Position numbers and translations under genes: made by a program
In this document: in pieces, positions 33,121 through 41,411 of the stretch
Numbering within the stretch: position 1 is the first letter of the stretch
Layout: every line of letters starts with the position of its first letter
Assembly (NCBI GenBank): GCA_017620155.1
Contig: JAFZQY010000063.1
Location: 1-47,459, forward strand
Direction of reading: 5' to 3'
DNA length: 47,459 nucleotides
DNA from: Lachnospiraceae bacterium
GTDB taxonomy: Bacteria; Bacillota; Clostridia; Lachnospirales; Lachnospiraceae
The notes under the pieces: model-generated
Seen by the model: the letters and a program-made list of their open reading frames with translations, nothing else
Told to the model about the DNA's origin: nothing
Database searches by the model: none

Positions 33121-34290
33121 ATGTTCAAGTACAGAGAAGAGATCGAACACCATCTGATTTATGACATCATCCCATTTTGGAAAAAATTAAGGGACGATGA
33201 ATACGGCGGATATTTCGGGTATGTGGATTACGACCTGAATATTGATGAGACCGCCGTAAAGGGCTGCATCTTAAACAACCGCATAACCTGGTTTTTCTCA
33301 AATGCTTATCAGGTGACTTCAGACGACAGCCTGCTTGCGGAGGCCAGACACGGATACGAATTCCTGCGTGATAAGTGCTTGGATCACGATAACGGCGGAG
33401 TTTTCTGGTCGGTCAATTACGACGGGACTCCCTCCGATACCACCAAGCATACCTACAATCAGGCTTTCGCTATATATGCCCTGAGTTCATATTATGATGT
33501 CAGCCATGATACGGAGGCGCTTAATCTGGCGTTTGAACTTTTTGATATCATCGAGGAAAAGTGCCGGGATGAAGAGGGTTATCTCGAGGCATTCACATAC
33601 GATTTCCGCCCCGAATCCAACGAGAAGCTCTCCGAGAACGGAGTCATGGCCGACAGGACCATGAACACTCTGCTCCATGTATTCGAGGGATATTCCGAGT
33701 TATACCGCGTATCCCATAATGAAAAAGTCGGGGAAAAGATGAGATGGATCCTGGATGTTTTTGCATCCAAGATCTATAACCCCGAAAGACACCGCCAGGA
33801 AGTGTTCTTTGATTCGGAATATAACACTCTGATCGATCTGATAAGTTATGGGCATGACATCGAATCAGCCTGGCTGATCGACAGGGGTGTAGAAATCCTG
33901 GGCGATCCCGAATATGAGGCAAAGATATTCCCCGTAACCCGCGATCTGACCGCCAATATCTACAAAACAGCTTTTGACGGACACAGTCTGCCGAATGAAT
34001 GCGAGAGCGGAGTCGTTGATGAGAAGAGAGTATGGTGGGTTCAGGCGGAAGGCGTGCTCGGTTTCCTGAACGGATACCGCAAAGCGCCCGAGCATAAAGA
34101 ATACCTCGAAGCCGCTGAGTCTCTGTGGGTATTTATCAAGGAACATGTCATAGACCCCAGATGCAGGGAATGGTTCATGCATGTCGATCCTCAGGGTAAT
34201 CCCGAGAGAGGAAGACCGATAGTCGAAGAGTGGAAATGTCCGTATCATAACGGAAGGATGTGCATGGAAGTAAGCCGCCTGGGCGACTGA
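33121..34290 (+). CDS. Cellobiose 2-epimerase (N-acylglucosamine 2-epimerase fold)
   Basis: Interconverts the reducing-end glucose and mannose of beta-1,4-disaccharides; in mannan pathways it turns mannobiose into mannosyl-glucose. The 389-residue (alpha/alpha)6-barrel protein has KGCILNNRITWFFSNAY, TYNQAFAIYALSSYYDVS, NTLLHVFEGYSELYRV, SYGHDIESAWL, KRVWWVQAEG and EWKCPYHNGRMCMEVS. His245 (in YGHDIE) and His376 (in PYHNGR) sit in the two motifs that hold the catalytic His pair of this family. Context with two GH130 enzymes makes mannobiose the likely substrate rather than cellobiose or GlcNAc. Confidence 0.9.
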   Translation: MFKYREEIEHHLIYDIIPFWKKLRDDEYGGYFGYVDYDLNIDETAVKGCILNNRITWFFSNAYQVTSDDSLLAEARHGYEFLRDKCLDHDNGGVFWSVNYDGTPSDTTKHTYNQAFAIYALSSYYDVSHDTEALNLAFELFDIIEEKCRDEEGYLEAFTYDFRPESNEKLSENGVMADRTMNTLLHVFEGYSELYRVSHNEKVGEKMRWILDVFASKIYNPERHRQEVFFDSEYNTLIDLISYGHDIESAWLIDRGVEILGDPEYEAKIFPVTRDLTANIYKTAFDGHSLPNECESGVVDEKRVWWVQAEGVLGFLNGYRKAPEHKEYLEAAESLWVFIKEHVIDPRCREWFMHVDPQGNPERGRPIVEEWKCPYHNGRMCMEVSRLGD

Positions 34291-34317
34291 TGCCGGGAAA
34301 AGATCAAAGGAGCGAAG

Positions 34318-35490
34318 ATGATACACGAGAAATACTATGAAATGCAGAAAGCCTATGAAACGCTTGTAACCAGACCGAATAAGAAGAGCAGTTTCTACAA
34401 CGGGATCTACGACAGATATGAACATCCTGTCCTGACCAGAGACCATCTCCCGATAAGCTGGCGATACGATCTGGATAAGGAGACCAATCCTTATTTCATG
34501 GAGAGACTCGGGATCAACGCCGTGATGAATTCCGGAGCAATATATCTGGACGGAAAATACTATCTGGTTGCCCGTATCGAAGGTAATGACCGTAAGTCAT
34601 TCTTCGGTGTGGCAGTCAGCGATAACGGCATCGACAATTTCCGTTTCATGGAAAAGCCGATCCTTCTCCCCGACACATGTCCCGAGGAGACCAATGTATA
34701 TGACATGCGTCTGACCAAGCACGAAGACGGATACATCTATGGAGTGTTCTGCTCAGAGAGCAAGGACACCACAGTAAATGATCTGTCGGCAGCCGTTGCT
34801 GCGGCAGGTATAGTCCGCACGAAGGATCTCGTAAACTGGGAGAGGCTCGATAACTTAAAGACCCTTCGCTCGCCCCAGCAGAGAAATGTATGCTTACATC
34901 CCGAATTTGTGGACGGCAAATATTCTTTTTACACAAGACCGATGGACGACTTCATCGAGACCGGATCCGGCGGAGGAATAGGCTTCGGACTTTCGGAGTC
35001 CATAGAGCATGCCGTGGTCGACGAAGAGCGCATGACCAGCATCCGCAGATATCACACGATCACGGAATCCAAGAACGGCGCCGGTGCTACCCCCATAAAG
35101 ACCGACCGCGGATGGATCCATATCGCACACGGCGTGCGAAACACAGCTGCGGGACTGCGCTATGTCATCTATGCTTTTGCAACCGCACTTGACGATCCCG
35201 GCCGCGTGATCGCAGAGCCCGGCGGACTCCTTATCGGTCCCCGCGGATGGGAGAGAACCGGCGATGTGAGCAATGTGGTATTCACCAACGGAGCGATCGT
35301 CAATGATAAGAATGAAGTGTTCATCTACTATGCTTCGTCGGACACAAGGATGCATGTGGCTACGACTACTATCGATAAGCTGATCGACTATGTATTCAAT
35401 ACGCCCGCCGATGCGCTTCGGAGCGTGGACTGCGTGAAGCAGCGTATAGAACTGATAGATAAAAATCTTAAACTCTTAAGCAACGACTGA
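34318..35490 (+). CDS. GH130_1 4-O-beta-D-mannosyl-D-glucose phosphorylase
   Basis: Phosphorolyses mannosyl-beta-1,4-glucose to mannose-1-phosphate and glucose, the step after the epimerase. 390 residues with the five-bladed propeller wording of GH130 subfamily 1: [60 protein letters not shown], and [18 protein letters not shown] with Asp129 as probable general acid. [19 protein letters not shown] and [20 protein letters not shown] follow. Subfamily choice rests on the GNDRKSFF and [11 protein letters not shown] segments that I associate with mannosylglucose phosphorylases. AAAGGAGCGAAG precedes the ATG. Confidence 0.9.
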   Translation: MIHEKYYEMQKAYETLVTRPNKKSSFYNGIYDRYEHPVLTRDHLPISWRYDLDKETNPYFMERLGINAVMNSGAIYLDGKYYLVARIEGNDRKSFFGVAVSDNGIDNFRFMEKPILLPDTCPEETNVYDMRLTKHEDGYIYGVFCSESKDTTVNDLSAAVAAAGIVRTKDLVNWERLDNLKTLRSPQQRNVCLHPEFVDGKYSFYTRPMDDFIETGSGGGIGFGLSESIEHAVVDEERMTSIRRYHTITESKNGAGATPIKTDRGWIHIAHGVRNTAAGLRYVIYAFATALDDPGRVIAEPGGLLIGPRGWERTGDVSNVVFTNGAIVNDKNEVFIYYASSDTRMHVATTTIDKLIDYVFNTPADALRSVDCVKQRIELIDKNLKLLSND

Positions 35491-35522
35491 AATAAGCGAC
35501 TTACGGACCAAGGAGGACGATG

Positions 35523-36542
35523 ATGAAATACCGCATGATAGCACCCGCAGTACCCAATATTCCCTGGCAGGAAAGACCTGAGGGAGTTAAGGGAGCGCCC
35601 ATATGGAGATATTCCGAAAACCCGGTAGTTGACAGAAATCCCGTCGACGGCGTGGCCAGGATATTCAACTCGGCAGTTATGCCCTATGAAGGTAAGTTCA
35701 TCGGCGTATTTCGCGGAGAGCAGACGAACGGTATCCCTTACGTGTATCTGGGACGAAGCGATGATGCAATCCACTGGACATTCGATCCCGAGAAAGTGCC
35801 TTTTGTTGACGAGGAAGGTAATCCTTTCATGCCGGTATATGCATACGATCCCAGACTCGTAAAGGTTGAGGATACATATTACATCATCTGGTGCGGAGAT
35901 TTCTACGGAGCATCGATCGGCGTGGCCAAGACCAAAGATTTCAAGACATTTATCCGTATAGAGAACCCGTTCATTCCCTTTAACAGAAACGCGGTCCTCT
36001 TCCCCAGAAAGATAAACGGCAATTTCGTGATGCTCTCACGCCCCTCCGATTCGGGACATACTCCTTTCGGAGATATCTTCTTGAGCGAGAGCCCCGACAT
36101 GACCTACTGGGGCAAGCACCGTCACGTGATGGGGGCAAGCCACGAATGGTGGGAATCGGTCAAGATCGGTGGAGGCGCCGCTCCCATAGAGACGAGCGAA
36201 GGATGGCTCCTCTTCTATCACGGCGTGGCAACGACATGTAACGGATTCGTATATTCCATCGGCGGAGCGATCCTTGATATCGATCATCCTTCGATCGTGA
36301 AATACCGCTGTGAGAACTTCATCCTCACGCCTGAGGCAGAGTATGAAGAGAGAGGTTTCGTACCCAACGTGGTATTCCCTTGCGCTACGATCCATGACTC
36401 GGAGACGGGCAGGATAGCGCTCTACTATGGTGCTGCCGACAGCGTGGTAGGCCTGGCGTTCTGCGAGCTTGACGACATCATCGACTATATCAAGGATCAC
36501 AGCGTTGTCAGGGATACAGATACCGAGATAGGCAGGAGATAA
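35523..36542 (+). CDS. GH130_2 beta-1,4-mannooligosaccharide phosphorylase
   Basis: Removes mannosyl units from the non-reducing end of beta-1,4-mannooligosaccharides as mannose-1-phosphate. 339 residues: IWRYSENPVVDRNPVDGVAR, IFNSAVMPYEGKFIGVFRGE, and YAYDPRLVKVEDTYYIIWCG with Asp109 of the DPR motif as general acid. PFNRNAVLFPRKINGNFVML, LSRPSDSGHTPFGDIF, GGGAAPIETSEGWLLFYHGV and NVVFPCATIHD follow. Length and wording fit subfamily 2. Two ATGs are adjacent; the second is 6 bp from GGAGG and is taken as the start. It pairs with the GH130_1 enzyme so the organism can degrade long and short oligomers. Confidence 0.9.
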   Translation: MKYRMIAPAVPNIPWQERPEGVKGAPIWRYSENPVVDRNPVDGVARIFNSAVMPYEGKFIGVFRGEQTNGIPYVYLGRSDDAIHWTFDPEKVPFVDEEGNPFMPVYAYDPRLVKVEDTYYIIWCGDFYGASIGVAKTKDFKTFIRIENPFIPFNRNAVLFPRKINGNFVMLSRPSDSGHTPFGDIFLSESPDMTYWGKHRHVMGASHEWWESVKIGGGAAPIETSEGWLLFYHGVATTCNGFVYSIGGAILDIDHPSIVKYRCENFILTPEAEYEERGFVPNVVFPCATIHDSETGRIALYYGAADSVVGLAFCELDDIIDYIKDHSVVRDTDTEIGRR

Positions 36543-36561
36543 AAAATTTAATTGATCAGAG

Positions 36562-37752
36562 ATGGAATTATCAGAAGCGATACAATTTGATAAAGGACTA
36601 GTTGAAGTCGGGGACAGCTCGGCGATAGGGCGGTTGTTCAGTCGCGCGAAGGCCGGGGCGGAATTGACCATAGGTTTCCTGGGAGGAAGTATTACCCAGG
36701 GGGCACAGGCGACGGATGATACGCTGTGCTATGCGTACAGAGTGTTTAAGTGGTTTGAGAAGAGTTTTCCGGAATCTAGGTTCACATATGTGAATGCCGG
36801 GATCGGTGCTACGGATTCAGAGTATGCCGCAGCGCGTGTTAAGGAAGATCTGCTTGATGCTCATCCTGATTTCGTGCTGATGGAGTTTGCGGTCAATGAC
36901 GGCTGCAATGAGCATTTTCTTGAGGCATATGAAGGGACGCTTAGGCAGATCCTGAATTCAAAGCCGGACATAGCGGTCGTTCTGATGTGCAATGTCTTTT
37001 ATGACGAGGGTAAGAGTGCAGAGCGCATACACAGGCAGGTCGCAAGGCATTACTCCATTCCGATGGTCAGCATGCGCACGACGATATATGAAGCCATCCT
37101 GTCCGGAGATATTAAGAACAGGCAGATCACTGAGGATGATCTGCATCCCAATGATGCAGGCCACCGGCTTGTAGCGGATGTGATCACAACTTATCTTAAG
37201 AGCGTTGCAGCAACATGTGTCTGTGATAAGGTTCAGACAAGAGAAGTCTTTTCCGGCAATTGCGCACAGGAAGCAGGAAGTGATGCTATAGCCGCGGAAA
37301 TCGTACTGCCCGCACCGCTTACCGCTAACCGCTATGAGCACAGTATTAAATTTGATAATCGTAATGACTCTACAGTCCGCAGGGATATGTCAGGGTTTAT
37401 GCCGGATAATACGGCACGTACCGCAGTGAAGGATTGCTTCAGATACGGATATTCGGCGACTACGATTGGAAGTTTTGTTGAGTATGAGGTTGAGGGAGCA
37501 TGCATAGCCGTTCAGTTCAGACGGACTGTCAATCTTCCGGCGCCCGTAGCAAGGCTCATCGTAGACGGAGATGAGTCATCCGCTGTTATCCTGGATGCCA
37601 ACTTCGATGAGACCTGGGGTGACATGCTGGTCCTTACGGATGTATATATGAGTGAAAGACCGGCCGTTCACAGCGTCAGAATAGAGATCATAGAGGCACA
37701 TCCCGATGATAAGGGGGATTTTTACCTTGCGGGAATAGTGGTATCGGGTTAA
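36562..37752 (+). CDS. SGNH acetylesterase, CE17-like, for acetylated mannooligosaccharides
   Basis: Predicted intracellular O-acetyl esterase, 396 residues. The N-terminal SGNH hydrolase has block I GFLGGSITQG (Ser43), block II YVNAGIGATDSEYAA, block III MEFAVNDG and block V DDLHPND (Asp192, His195). A C-terminal beta-sandwich (~245-395) has the look of a carbohydrate-binding module. This catalytic-then-CBM order matches the CE17 esterases described from Roseburia intestinalis mannan loci, whereas CE2 enzymes have the reverse order. Without a signal peptide it would deacetylate imported oligomers so the phosphorylases can act. Base usage is slightly more A/T-rich than its neighbours and the binding site (CAGAG) is weak. 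Confidence 0.8.
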   Translation: MELSEAIQFDKGLVEVGDSSAIGRLFSRAKAGAELTIGFLGGSITQGAQATDDTLCYAYRVFKWFEKSFPESRFTYVNAGIGATDSEYAAARVKEDLLDAHPDFVLMEFAVNDGCNEHFLEAYEGTLRQILNSKPDIAVVLMCNVFYDEGKSAERIHRQVARHYSIPMVSMRTTIYEAILSGDIKNRQITEDDLHPNDAGHRLVADVITTYLKSVAATCVCDKVQTREVFSGNCAQEAGSDAIAAEIVLPAPLTANRYEHSIKFDNRNDSTVRRDMSGFMPDNTARTAVKDCFRYGYSATTIGSFVEYEVEGACIAVQFRRTVNLPAPVARLIVDGDESSAVILDANFDETWGDMLVLTDVYMSERPAVHSVRIEIIEAHPDDKGDFYLAGIVVSG

Positions 37753-37809
37753 GGTTGAAGAGGGCAAGGAAATGGTTCCTGCCGCATTCAATCAAATGGG
37801 GGTTGTGAG

Positions 37810-38439
37810 ATGGATCAGAATATCATCAAGAGAAACGAACTGCTGGCTCAGAAAGTGATTGAGGGCCTTAAGTCCCGTAATATGACCGGATACTATGCTG
37901 CTGACAAGGACGAGGCGCTCGCCAAGGCGCTGGAGCTGATTCCCGAGGAATCGTCAGTCACGATGGGCGGTGCGATGAGCGCACGTGAGATAGGGCTTGT
38001 GGATGCCCTGAATACAGGGATTTATAACTTCATCGACCGTGATAAATACGAAGACAAAAGAGCGGCTATGCTCGCCGCATATGATGCCGATGTGTATCTG
38101 GCCAGTGCCAATGCAATGACCGAGGACGGCATTCTTATCAACATAGACGGAAATGCCAACAGGGTTTCCGCTATCGCGCAGGGACCGAAGAAGGTCATCT
38201 TCATCGTAGGAATGAACAAGGTCTGCAATGATGTTGATGCGGCGATGAAGAGAGCGCGAAATGTAGCAGCACCGATCAATGCACAGAGATTCGGCCTTTC
38301 GACGCCATGCTCCAAGACCGGCTCATGCATGAACTGCAAGTCACCTGATACTATCTGCTGTCAGATCCTGATCACCAGATTTTCCAAGCACAAAGACCGT
38401 ATCCATGTGATCCTGGTCAACGACAGCCTGGGATTCTGA
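37810..38439 (+). CDS. LUD-domain protein (LutC/YkgG-like) with Cys cluster
   Basis: 209-residue protein of the LUD (lactate-utilisation/DUF162) family. Typical segments are NMTGYYAADKDEALAKALEL, SVTMGGAMSAREIGLVDAL and DVYLASANAMTEDGILINID, then GNANRVSAIAQGPKKVIFIV. The C-terminal part carries five Cys within STPCSKTGSCMNCKSPDTIC and the next residue, a candidate metal or Fe-S site. LutC proteins act with Fe-S partners in lactate oxidation, but no lutA/lutB is here. Its placement inside a mannan operon is unexplained. The ATG follows GGGGTTGTGAG. Confidence 0.86.
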   Translation: MDQNIIKRNELLAQKVIEGLKSRNMTGYYAADKDEALAKALELIPEESSVTMGGAMSAREIGLVDALNTGIYNFIDRDKYEDKRAAMLAAYDADVYLASANAMTEDGILINIDGNANRVSAIAQGPKKVIFIVGMNKVCNDVDAAMKRARNVAAPINAQRFGLSTPCSKTGSCMNCKSPDTICCQILITRFSKHKDRIHVILVNDSLGF

Positions 38440-38464
38440 TCGGAAGACTGCGAATTAACCGGAT

Positions 38465-39091
38465 ATGAAAGACAGAGCTCATCACTATACCGATATTCGG
38501 CGTCTGACCGATAACCGTTTTCTGAATTTATATGAGATGGATGCCCTCGCTTCGAGCGGGGCTCCGTTTCATTATTATTTTGCCAGCCGCAGGCCTGAGG
38601 ACAGGATACATATCCGCACCGGCGAATATGAGCCCGAGGGCGTTCTCGTATATGCGATAGATGCCGAAGATCCGGACCGGATCCTGATGGTACATCAGTA
38701 CCGTTATCCCGCGGACAGGTATCTTTATGAGCTTCCTGCAGGGCTTATCGAGGACGGTGAGACTCCCGAAGAGGCGGCTGCGCGGGAGATCCTTGAGGAG
38801 ACCGGGATGGTATTTGAACCCATTAGCGTGCCGGGTAGTGTGCTTACCAGACCCTACATGCTGGCTCAGGGCATATCCGATGAAGTCGGGATCAATGTGT
38901 TCGGTACCGTGACCGGAGATATGTCCTCCGATAACCAGGAGGATACCGAATACATCCGCCCTATGTGGGCAGATAAAAAGGAGGTTAAGAGGATCCTTTC
39001 GGAAGAGATGACATCCATGAGGGCACAGCTCCTTCTTGCGATGTTCGTGAATTCGGATCCGGATGATCCCTTTGGTTTTTTGAGAACATGA
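38465..39091 (+). CDS. NUDIX hydrolase (ADP-sugar pyrophosphatase type)
   Basis: 208 residues. It has a complete Nudix box, [20 protein letters not shown] followed by TGM, preceded by [20 protein letters not shown], which is typical of ADP-ribose/nucleotide-sugar pyrophosphatases. The first ~30 residues ([20 protein letters not shown]) also fit that group. Substrate could be ADP-ribose or a sugar nucleotide; its presence beside mannose-phosphate enzymes makes a nucleotide-sugar substrate worth testing. Overlaps the mannose-6-phosphate isomerase gene by 4 bp. Confidence 0.9.
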   Translation: MKDRAHHYTDIRRLTDNRFLNLYEMDALASSGAPFHYYFASRRPEDRIHIRTGEYEPEGVLVYAIDAEDPDRILMVHQYRYPADRYLYELPAGLIEDGETPEEAAAREILEETGMVFEPISVPGSVLTRPYMLAQGISDEVGINVFGTVTGDMSSDNQEDTEYIRPMWADKKEVKRILSEEMTSMRAQLLLAMFVNSDPDDPFGFLRT

Positions 39092-40038
39092 ATCAGGTAA
39101 AGAGTGAAAAACTGATATTCCTGCGTCCCGGATTTTATCATTCAATCTGGGGCGGGACTAAGCTCCGGACAATGTTCGGATATGATGAACCCGGTGATGA
39201 TATAGGAGAGTGTTGGGGGATATCCGCGCATCCCAAGCATGACTGCGAAGTAATATCCGGTCCTTTTGCGGGCAAACTCCTCAGCGAACTATGGCGCGAA
39301 CATAGGGAACTCTTCGGAGATTCATCCGAGACTGTATTTCCTATTCTGACCAAGATAATCTCTGCACAGAGCGACTTAAGTATTCAGGTTCATCCCGATG
39401 ATGATTATGCGTCCGACCATGAGACGGGTACGCTCGGCAAGACGGAATGCTGGTACATCCTGGATGCTGAGCCGGGAAGTCAGCTGGTTGCCGGACATAA
39501 TGCGAAGTCGCGGGAAGAACTCTGCGAGATGATAGATGGCGGCAGATGGGATGAACTGATCCGCCGTATAGATATCGCTCCCGGTGATTTCATACAGATC
39601 GAACCCGGAACGGTCCATGCGATCTGCGGCGGAGTGACTCTGTTAGAGACTCAGGAAAACTCCGACATCACATACAGGATCTACGACTATGACCGCCTCG
39701 TAGACGGCAAACCCAGGGAGCTTCACTTACAGCAGGCCAAGGATGTGATCACAGTACCCTCCCGTGATGTGGCATCCATGGTGATCCATGATGATCCGTC
39801 GGAGGATGTGATAAAGCTCATCTCCTGCAAGGAATACGAGGTCTACAGGATAAACTGTCATGACAATCTTGGAGTGGAATTTGACCGACCGTTCATGCTG
39901 ATGAGCGTCGTAGATGGCTCGGGATCCATCGATGAACGGCCCGTTAAGAAGGGCGACCACTTCATCGTTCCTTCCGGATACGGCCTTCTGTCCCTGACAG
40001 GCGAGATGAAGATCATCGCCTCCTGCCTGCCCGGCTAA
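39088..40038 (+). CDS. manA: Mannose-6-phosphate isomerase, class I
   Basis: Zinc enzyme that turns mannose-6-phosphate into fructose-6-phosphate, the entry of mannan-derived mannose into glycolysis. 316 residues with the short-type ManA wording: [46 protein letters not shown] (zinc-ligand Gln/His), [20 protein letters not shown] (zinc-ligand Glu), [20 protein letters not shown] (zinc-ligand His) and the [15 protein letters not shown] catalytic segment. It is the last gene of the locus and its stop overlaps the convergent HTH-Uma2 gene by 4 bp. Confidence 0.93.
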   Translation: MNQVKSEKLIFLRPGFYHSIWGGTKLRTMFGYDEPGDDIGECWGISAHPKHDCEVISGPFAGKLLSELWREHRELFGDSSETVFPILTKIISAQSDLSIQVHPDDDYASDHETGTLGKTECWYILDAEPGSQLVAGHNAKSREELCEMIDGGRWDELIRRIDIAPGDFIQIEPGTVHAICGGVTLLETQENSDITYRIYDYDRLVDGKPRELHLQQAKDVITVPSRDVASMVIHDDPSEDVIKLISCKEYEVYRINCHDNLGVEFDRPFMLMSVVDGSGSIDERPVKKGDHFIVPSGYGLLSLTGEMKIIASCLPG

Positions 40039-40925
40039 CCGCTTATTCTGATTACAAGCTCTCCATTGTATATTGCCACGGGGATATCCGTTCCGAATCC
40101 GTACAGCCCGGCAATGTCCGGGTTTTCTGCAAGATATACTGATACCACTTCTTTCTCAAGGTCGATCACCCAATACTCGCGTACGCCGCTTTTCATATAC
40201 TTATTTCGCTTTTCGTTGTAGTCACGTTTACGCGTGGTAGGTGAAGTGACCTCTATGATCCAGTCGGGAGCGGATGTCGCACCGGTTTCATCCAGAATAG
40301 ACGGATCACATATCACCGCGATGTCGGGTATGAGATTAGTGGAGTCGTCCCCGGGAAAACGAACATTGATGCCGCCGATGAAAACTTCACAAGGACCTCC
40401 TCTGTCGCTTATATAGTTACCGATCTCTCTTCCGACATCACGAAGCACCCTCTGGTGACGGACTTTGGGGTGGTCGTTTACTATGAGCTGACCGTTCAAC
40501 AGCTCATATATTCTGCTCTCTCCCAACGCGGAATACTCTTCGAGCGACATCAATCCGCTCATTCGGTAAGCAAGGTTACCTATCGATTCTCTCGGTTCAT
40601 CCAAAGAACGTGCCAGCGGGATAGGCGCGTTATCCAGTTTGTTTTCATCGCGGTATATCCGGTCAAATTCGGCCTGGTCAAAATCCTTGTCGGGATGGGC
40701 TTTAATATATTCTTCCATTGCAGCCAGATAAGCCTCTATTCTTCGATTGGCCTCCTCCTGCATTATTATCAGGTCAAGTTTTTCCAGCGTGACATAAGAC
40801 GGATTCTTGGTCTCTCCCGTCATGATCTTGCTCACGGTGCTAACCGGAAGCTCCGCGCGGTATGCCAGCTCCTTGGTCGTGAGCTTAAGCGCTTTCTTTC
40901 TTTTTCTGATATCTTCCGCATTCAT
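40035..40925 (-). CDS. XRE-type HTH fused to Uma2-family nuclease-fold domain
   Basis: 296 residues. N-terminal helix-turn-helix (KRKKALKLTTKELAYRAELP, then VSTVSKIMTGETKNPSYVTL, ~7-50), a helical linker (~55-125), then a Uma2/DUF820 domain with a PD-(D/E)xK-like core: GGINVRFPGDDSTNLIPDIA, PDWIIEVTSPTTRKRDYNEK (Asp/Glu pair) and NKYMKSGVREYWVIDLEKE. Uma2 proteins are widespread, mostly uncharacterised nuclease-fold proteins. Fusion to a repressor-like domain suggests DNA targeting or autoregulation. A strong promoter with an overlapping palindrome precedes it, and AGGGAGGG is its binding site. Confidence 0.86.
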   Translation of the reverse strand: MNAEDIRKRKKALKLTTKELAYRAELPVSTVSKIMTGETKNPSYVTLEKLDLIIMQEEANRRIEAYLAAMEEYIKAHPDKDFDQAEFDRIYRDENKLDNAPIPLARSLDEPRESIGNLAYRMSGLMSLEEYSALGESRIYELLNGQLIVNDHPKVRHQRVLRDVGREIGNYISDRGGPCEVFIGGINVRFPGDDSTNLIPDIAVICDPSILDETGATSAPDWIIEVTSPTTRKRDYNEKRNKYMKSGVREYWVIDLEKEVVSVYLAENPDIAGLYGFGTDIPVAIYNGELVIRISG

Positions 40926-40948
40926 GAGATAGCCCTCCCTTTAGGACC

Positions 40949-40986
40949 ATTGTATTCCATCTAAAATCTAAATTCAACAGATTTTA
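40949..40986 (-). promoter_or_regulatory. Promoter of the HTH-Uma2 gene with overlapping operator-like palindrome
   Basis: On the minus strand TTGAAT (40977-40972), a 17-bp spacer and TACAAT (40954-40949) form a good promoter. A perfect inverted repeat TAAAATCT-N9-AGATTTTA (40962-40986) spans the -35 box, exactly where an autorepressor would bind. The HTH domain of the downstream gene is the obvious candidate. Confidence 0.6.
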
Positions 40987-41052
40987 CCCAGATTCGGGTA
41001 CGCACTGTGGTTTAGCAGAATCATTCGCGTGAATAATATGAACTCAAAACTC

Positions 41053-41079
41053 TTGACTGGGGGGTCAATGTGTTATTTT
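41053..41079 (+). promoter_or_regulatory. Possible promoter/operator of the small membrane ORF
   Basis: TTGACT (41053-41058) and TATTTT (41074-41079), 15 bp apart, form a weak promoter. The -35 is part of an inverted repeat TTGAC-N6-GTCAA (41053-41057 / 41064-41068). It is divergent from the HTH-Uma2 promoter, so both could be controlled together. The match is modest. Confidence 0.35.
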
Positions 41080-41102
41080 CTTAACCGAAAGGAGGGATTA
41101 TC

Positions 41103-41411
41103 CTGAGTAGTTGTATTTGTTGGGTTACATTCTCTATCATTCTTGCCGCTCTAATATATGCTGCGCTCAGCTTTTATTTTGCCTCTAAAGAAGGTTCAAT
41201 ATGTTGGATAAAAGGATTAATCTATGCATTTACTATCATAATGATATTAGTTCTTTTGTGTACGCAAAATGTAACCGAAATTGAAAAGAATATATATCAT
41301 TTGACCATACTAATTTCATTTGTAGAACTGATTGATAATCTTTGCATCGGACTTACAAGCATTAAAGAAAAGAAAGAGAGGAGCAGGAAAAACTGTGAAA
41401 AGAATTGTTAG
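41103..41411 (+). CDS. Small membrane protein with apparent CTG start
   Basis: An open frame of 102 codons preceded by a near-perfect AAAGGAGGG (41088-41096). An in-frame TAA at 41082 means no ATG, GTG or TTG is available after it; CTG at 41103 lies 7 bp after GGAGG and is the best start (ATC and ATT are closer). The product has three hydrophobic spans (about 5-25, 34-53 and 64-84; e.g. SIILAALIYAALSFYF, LIYAFTIIMILVLLC) and a Lys/Arg/Cys tail. It overlaps the following lipoprotein gene by 17 bp. No family recognised. It could instead be a decayed gene whose start was lost. Confidence 0.5.
   Translation: MSSCICWVTFSIILAALIYAALSFYFASKEGSICWIKGLIYAFTIIMILVLLCTQNVTEIEKNIYHLTILISFVELIDNLCIGLTSIKEKKERSRKNCEKNC

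Noticed and set aside
40987-41102. Toxin-antitoxin pair made of HTH-Uma2 and the small membrane ORF
   Set aside because: The genes are divergent rather than co-directional and neither resembles a known toxin; kept only as a speculative link in the findings.
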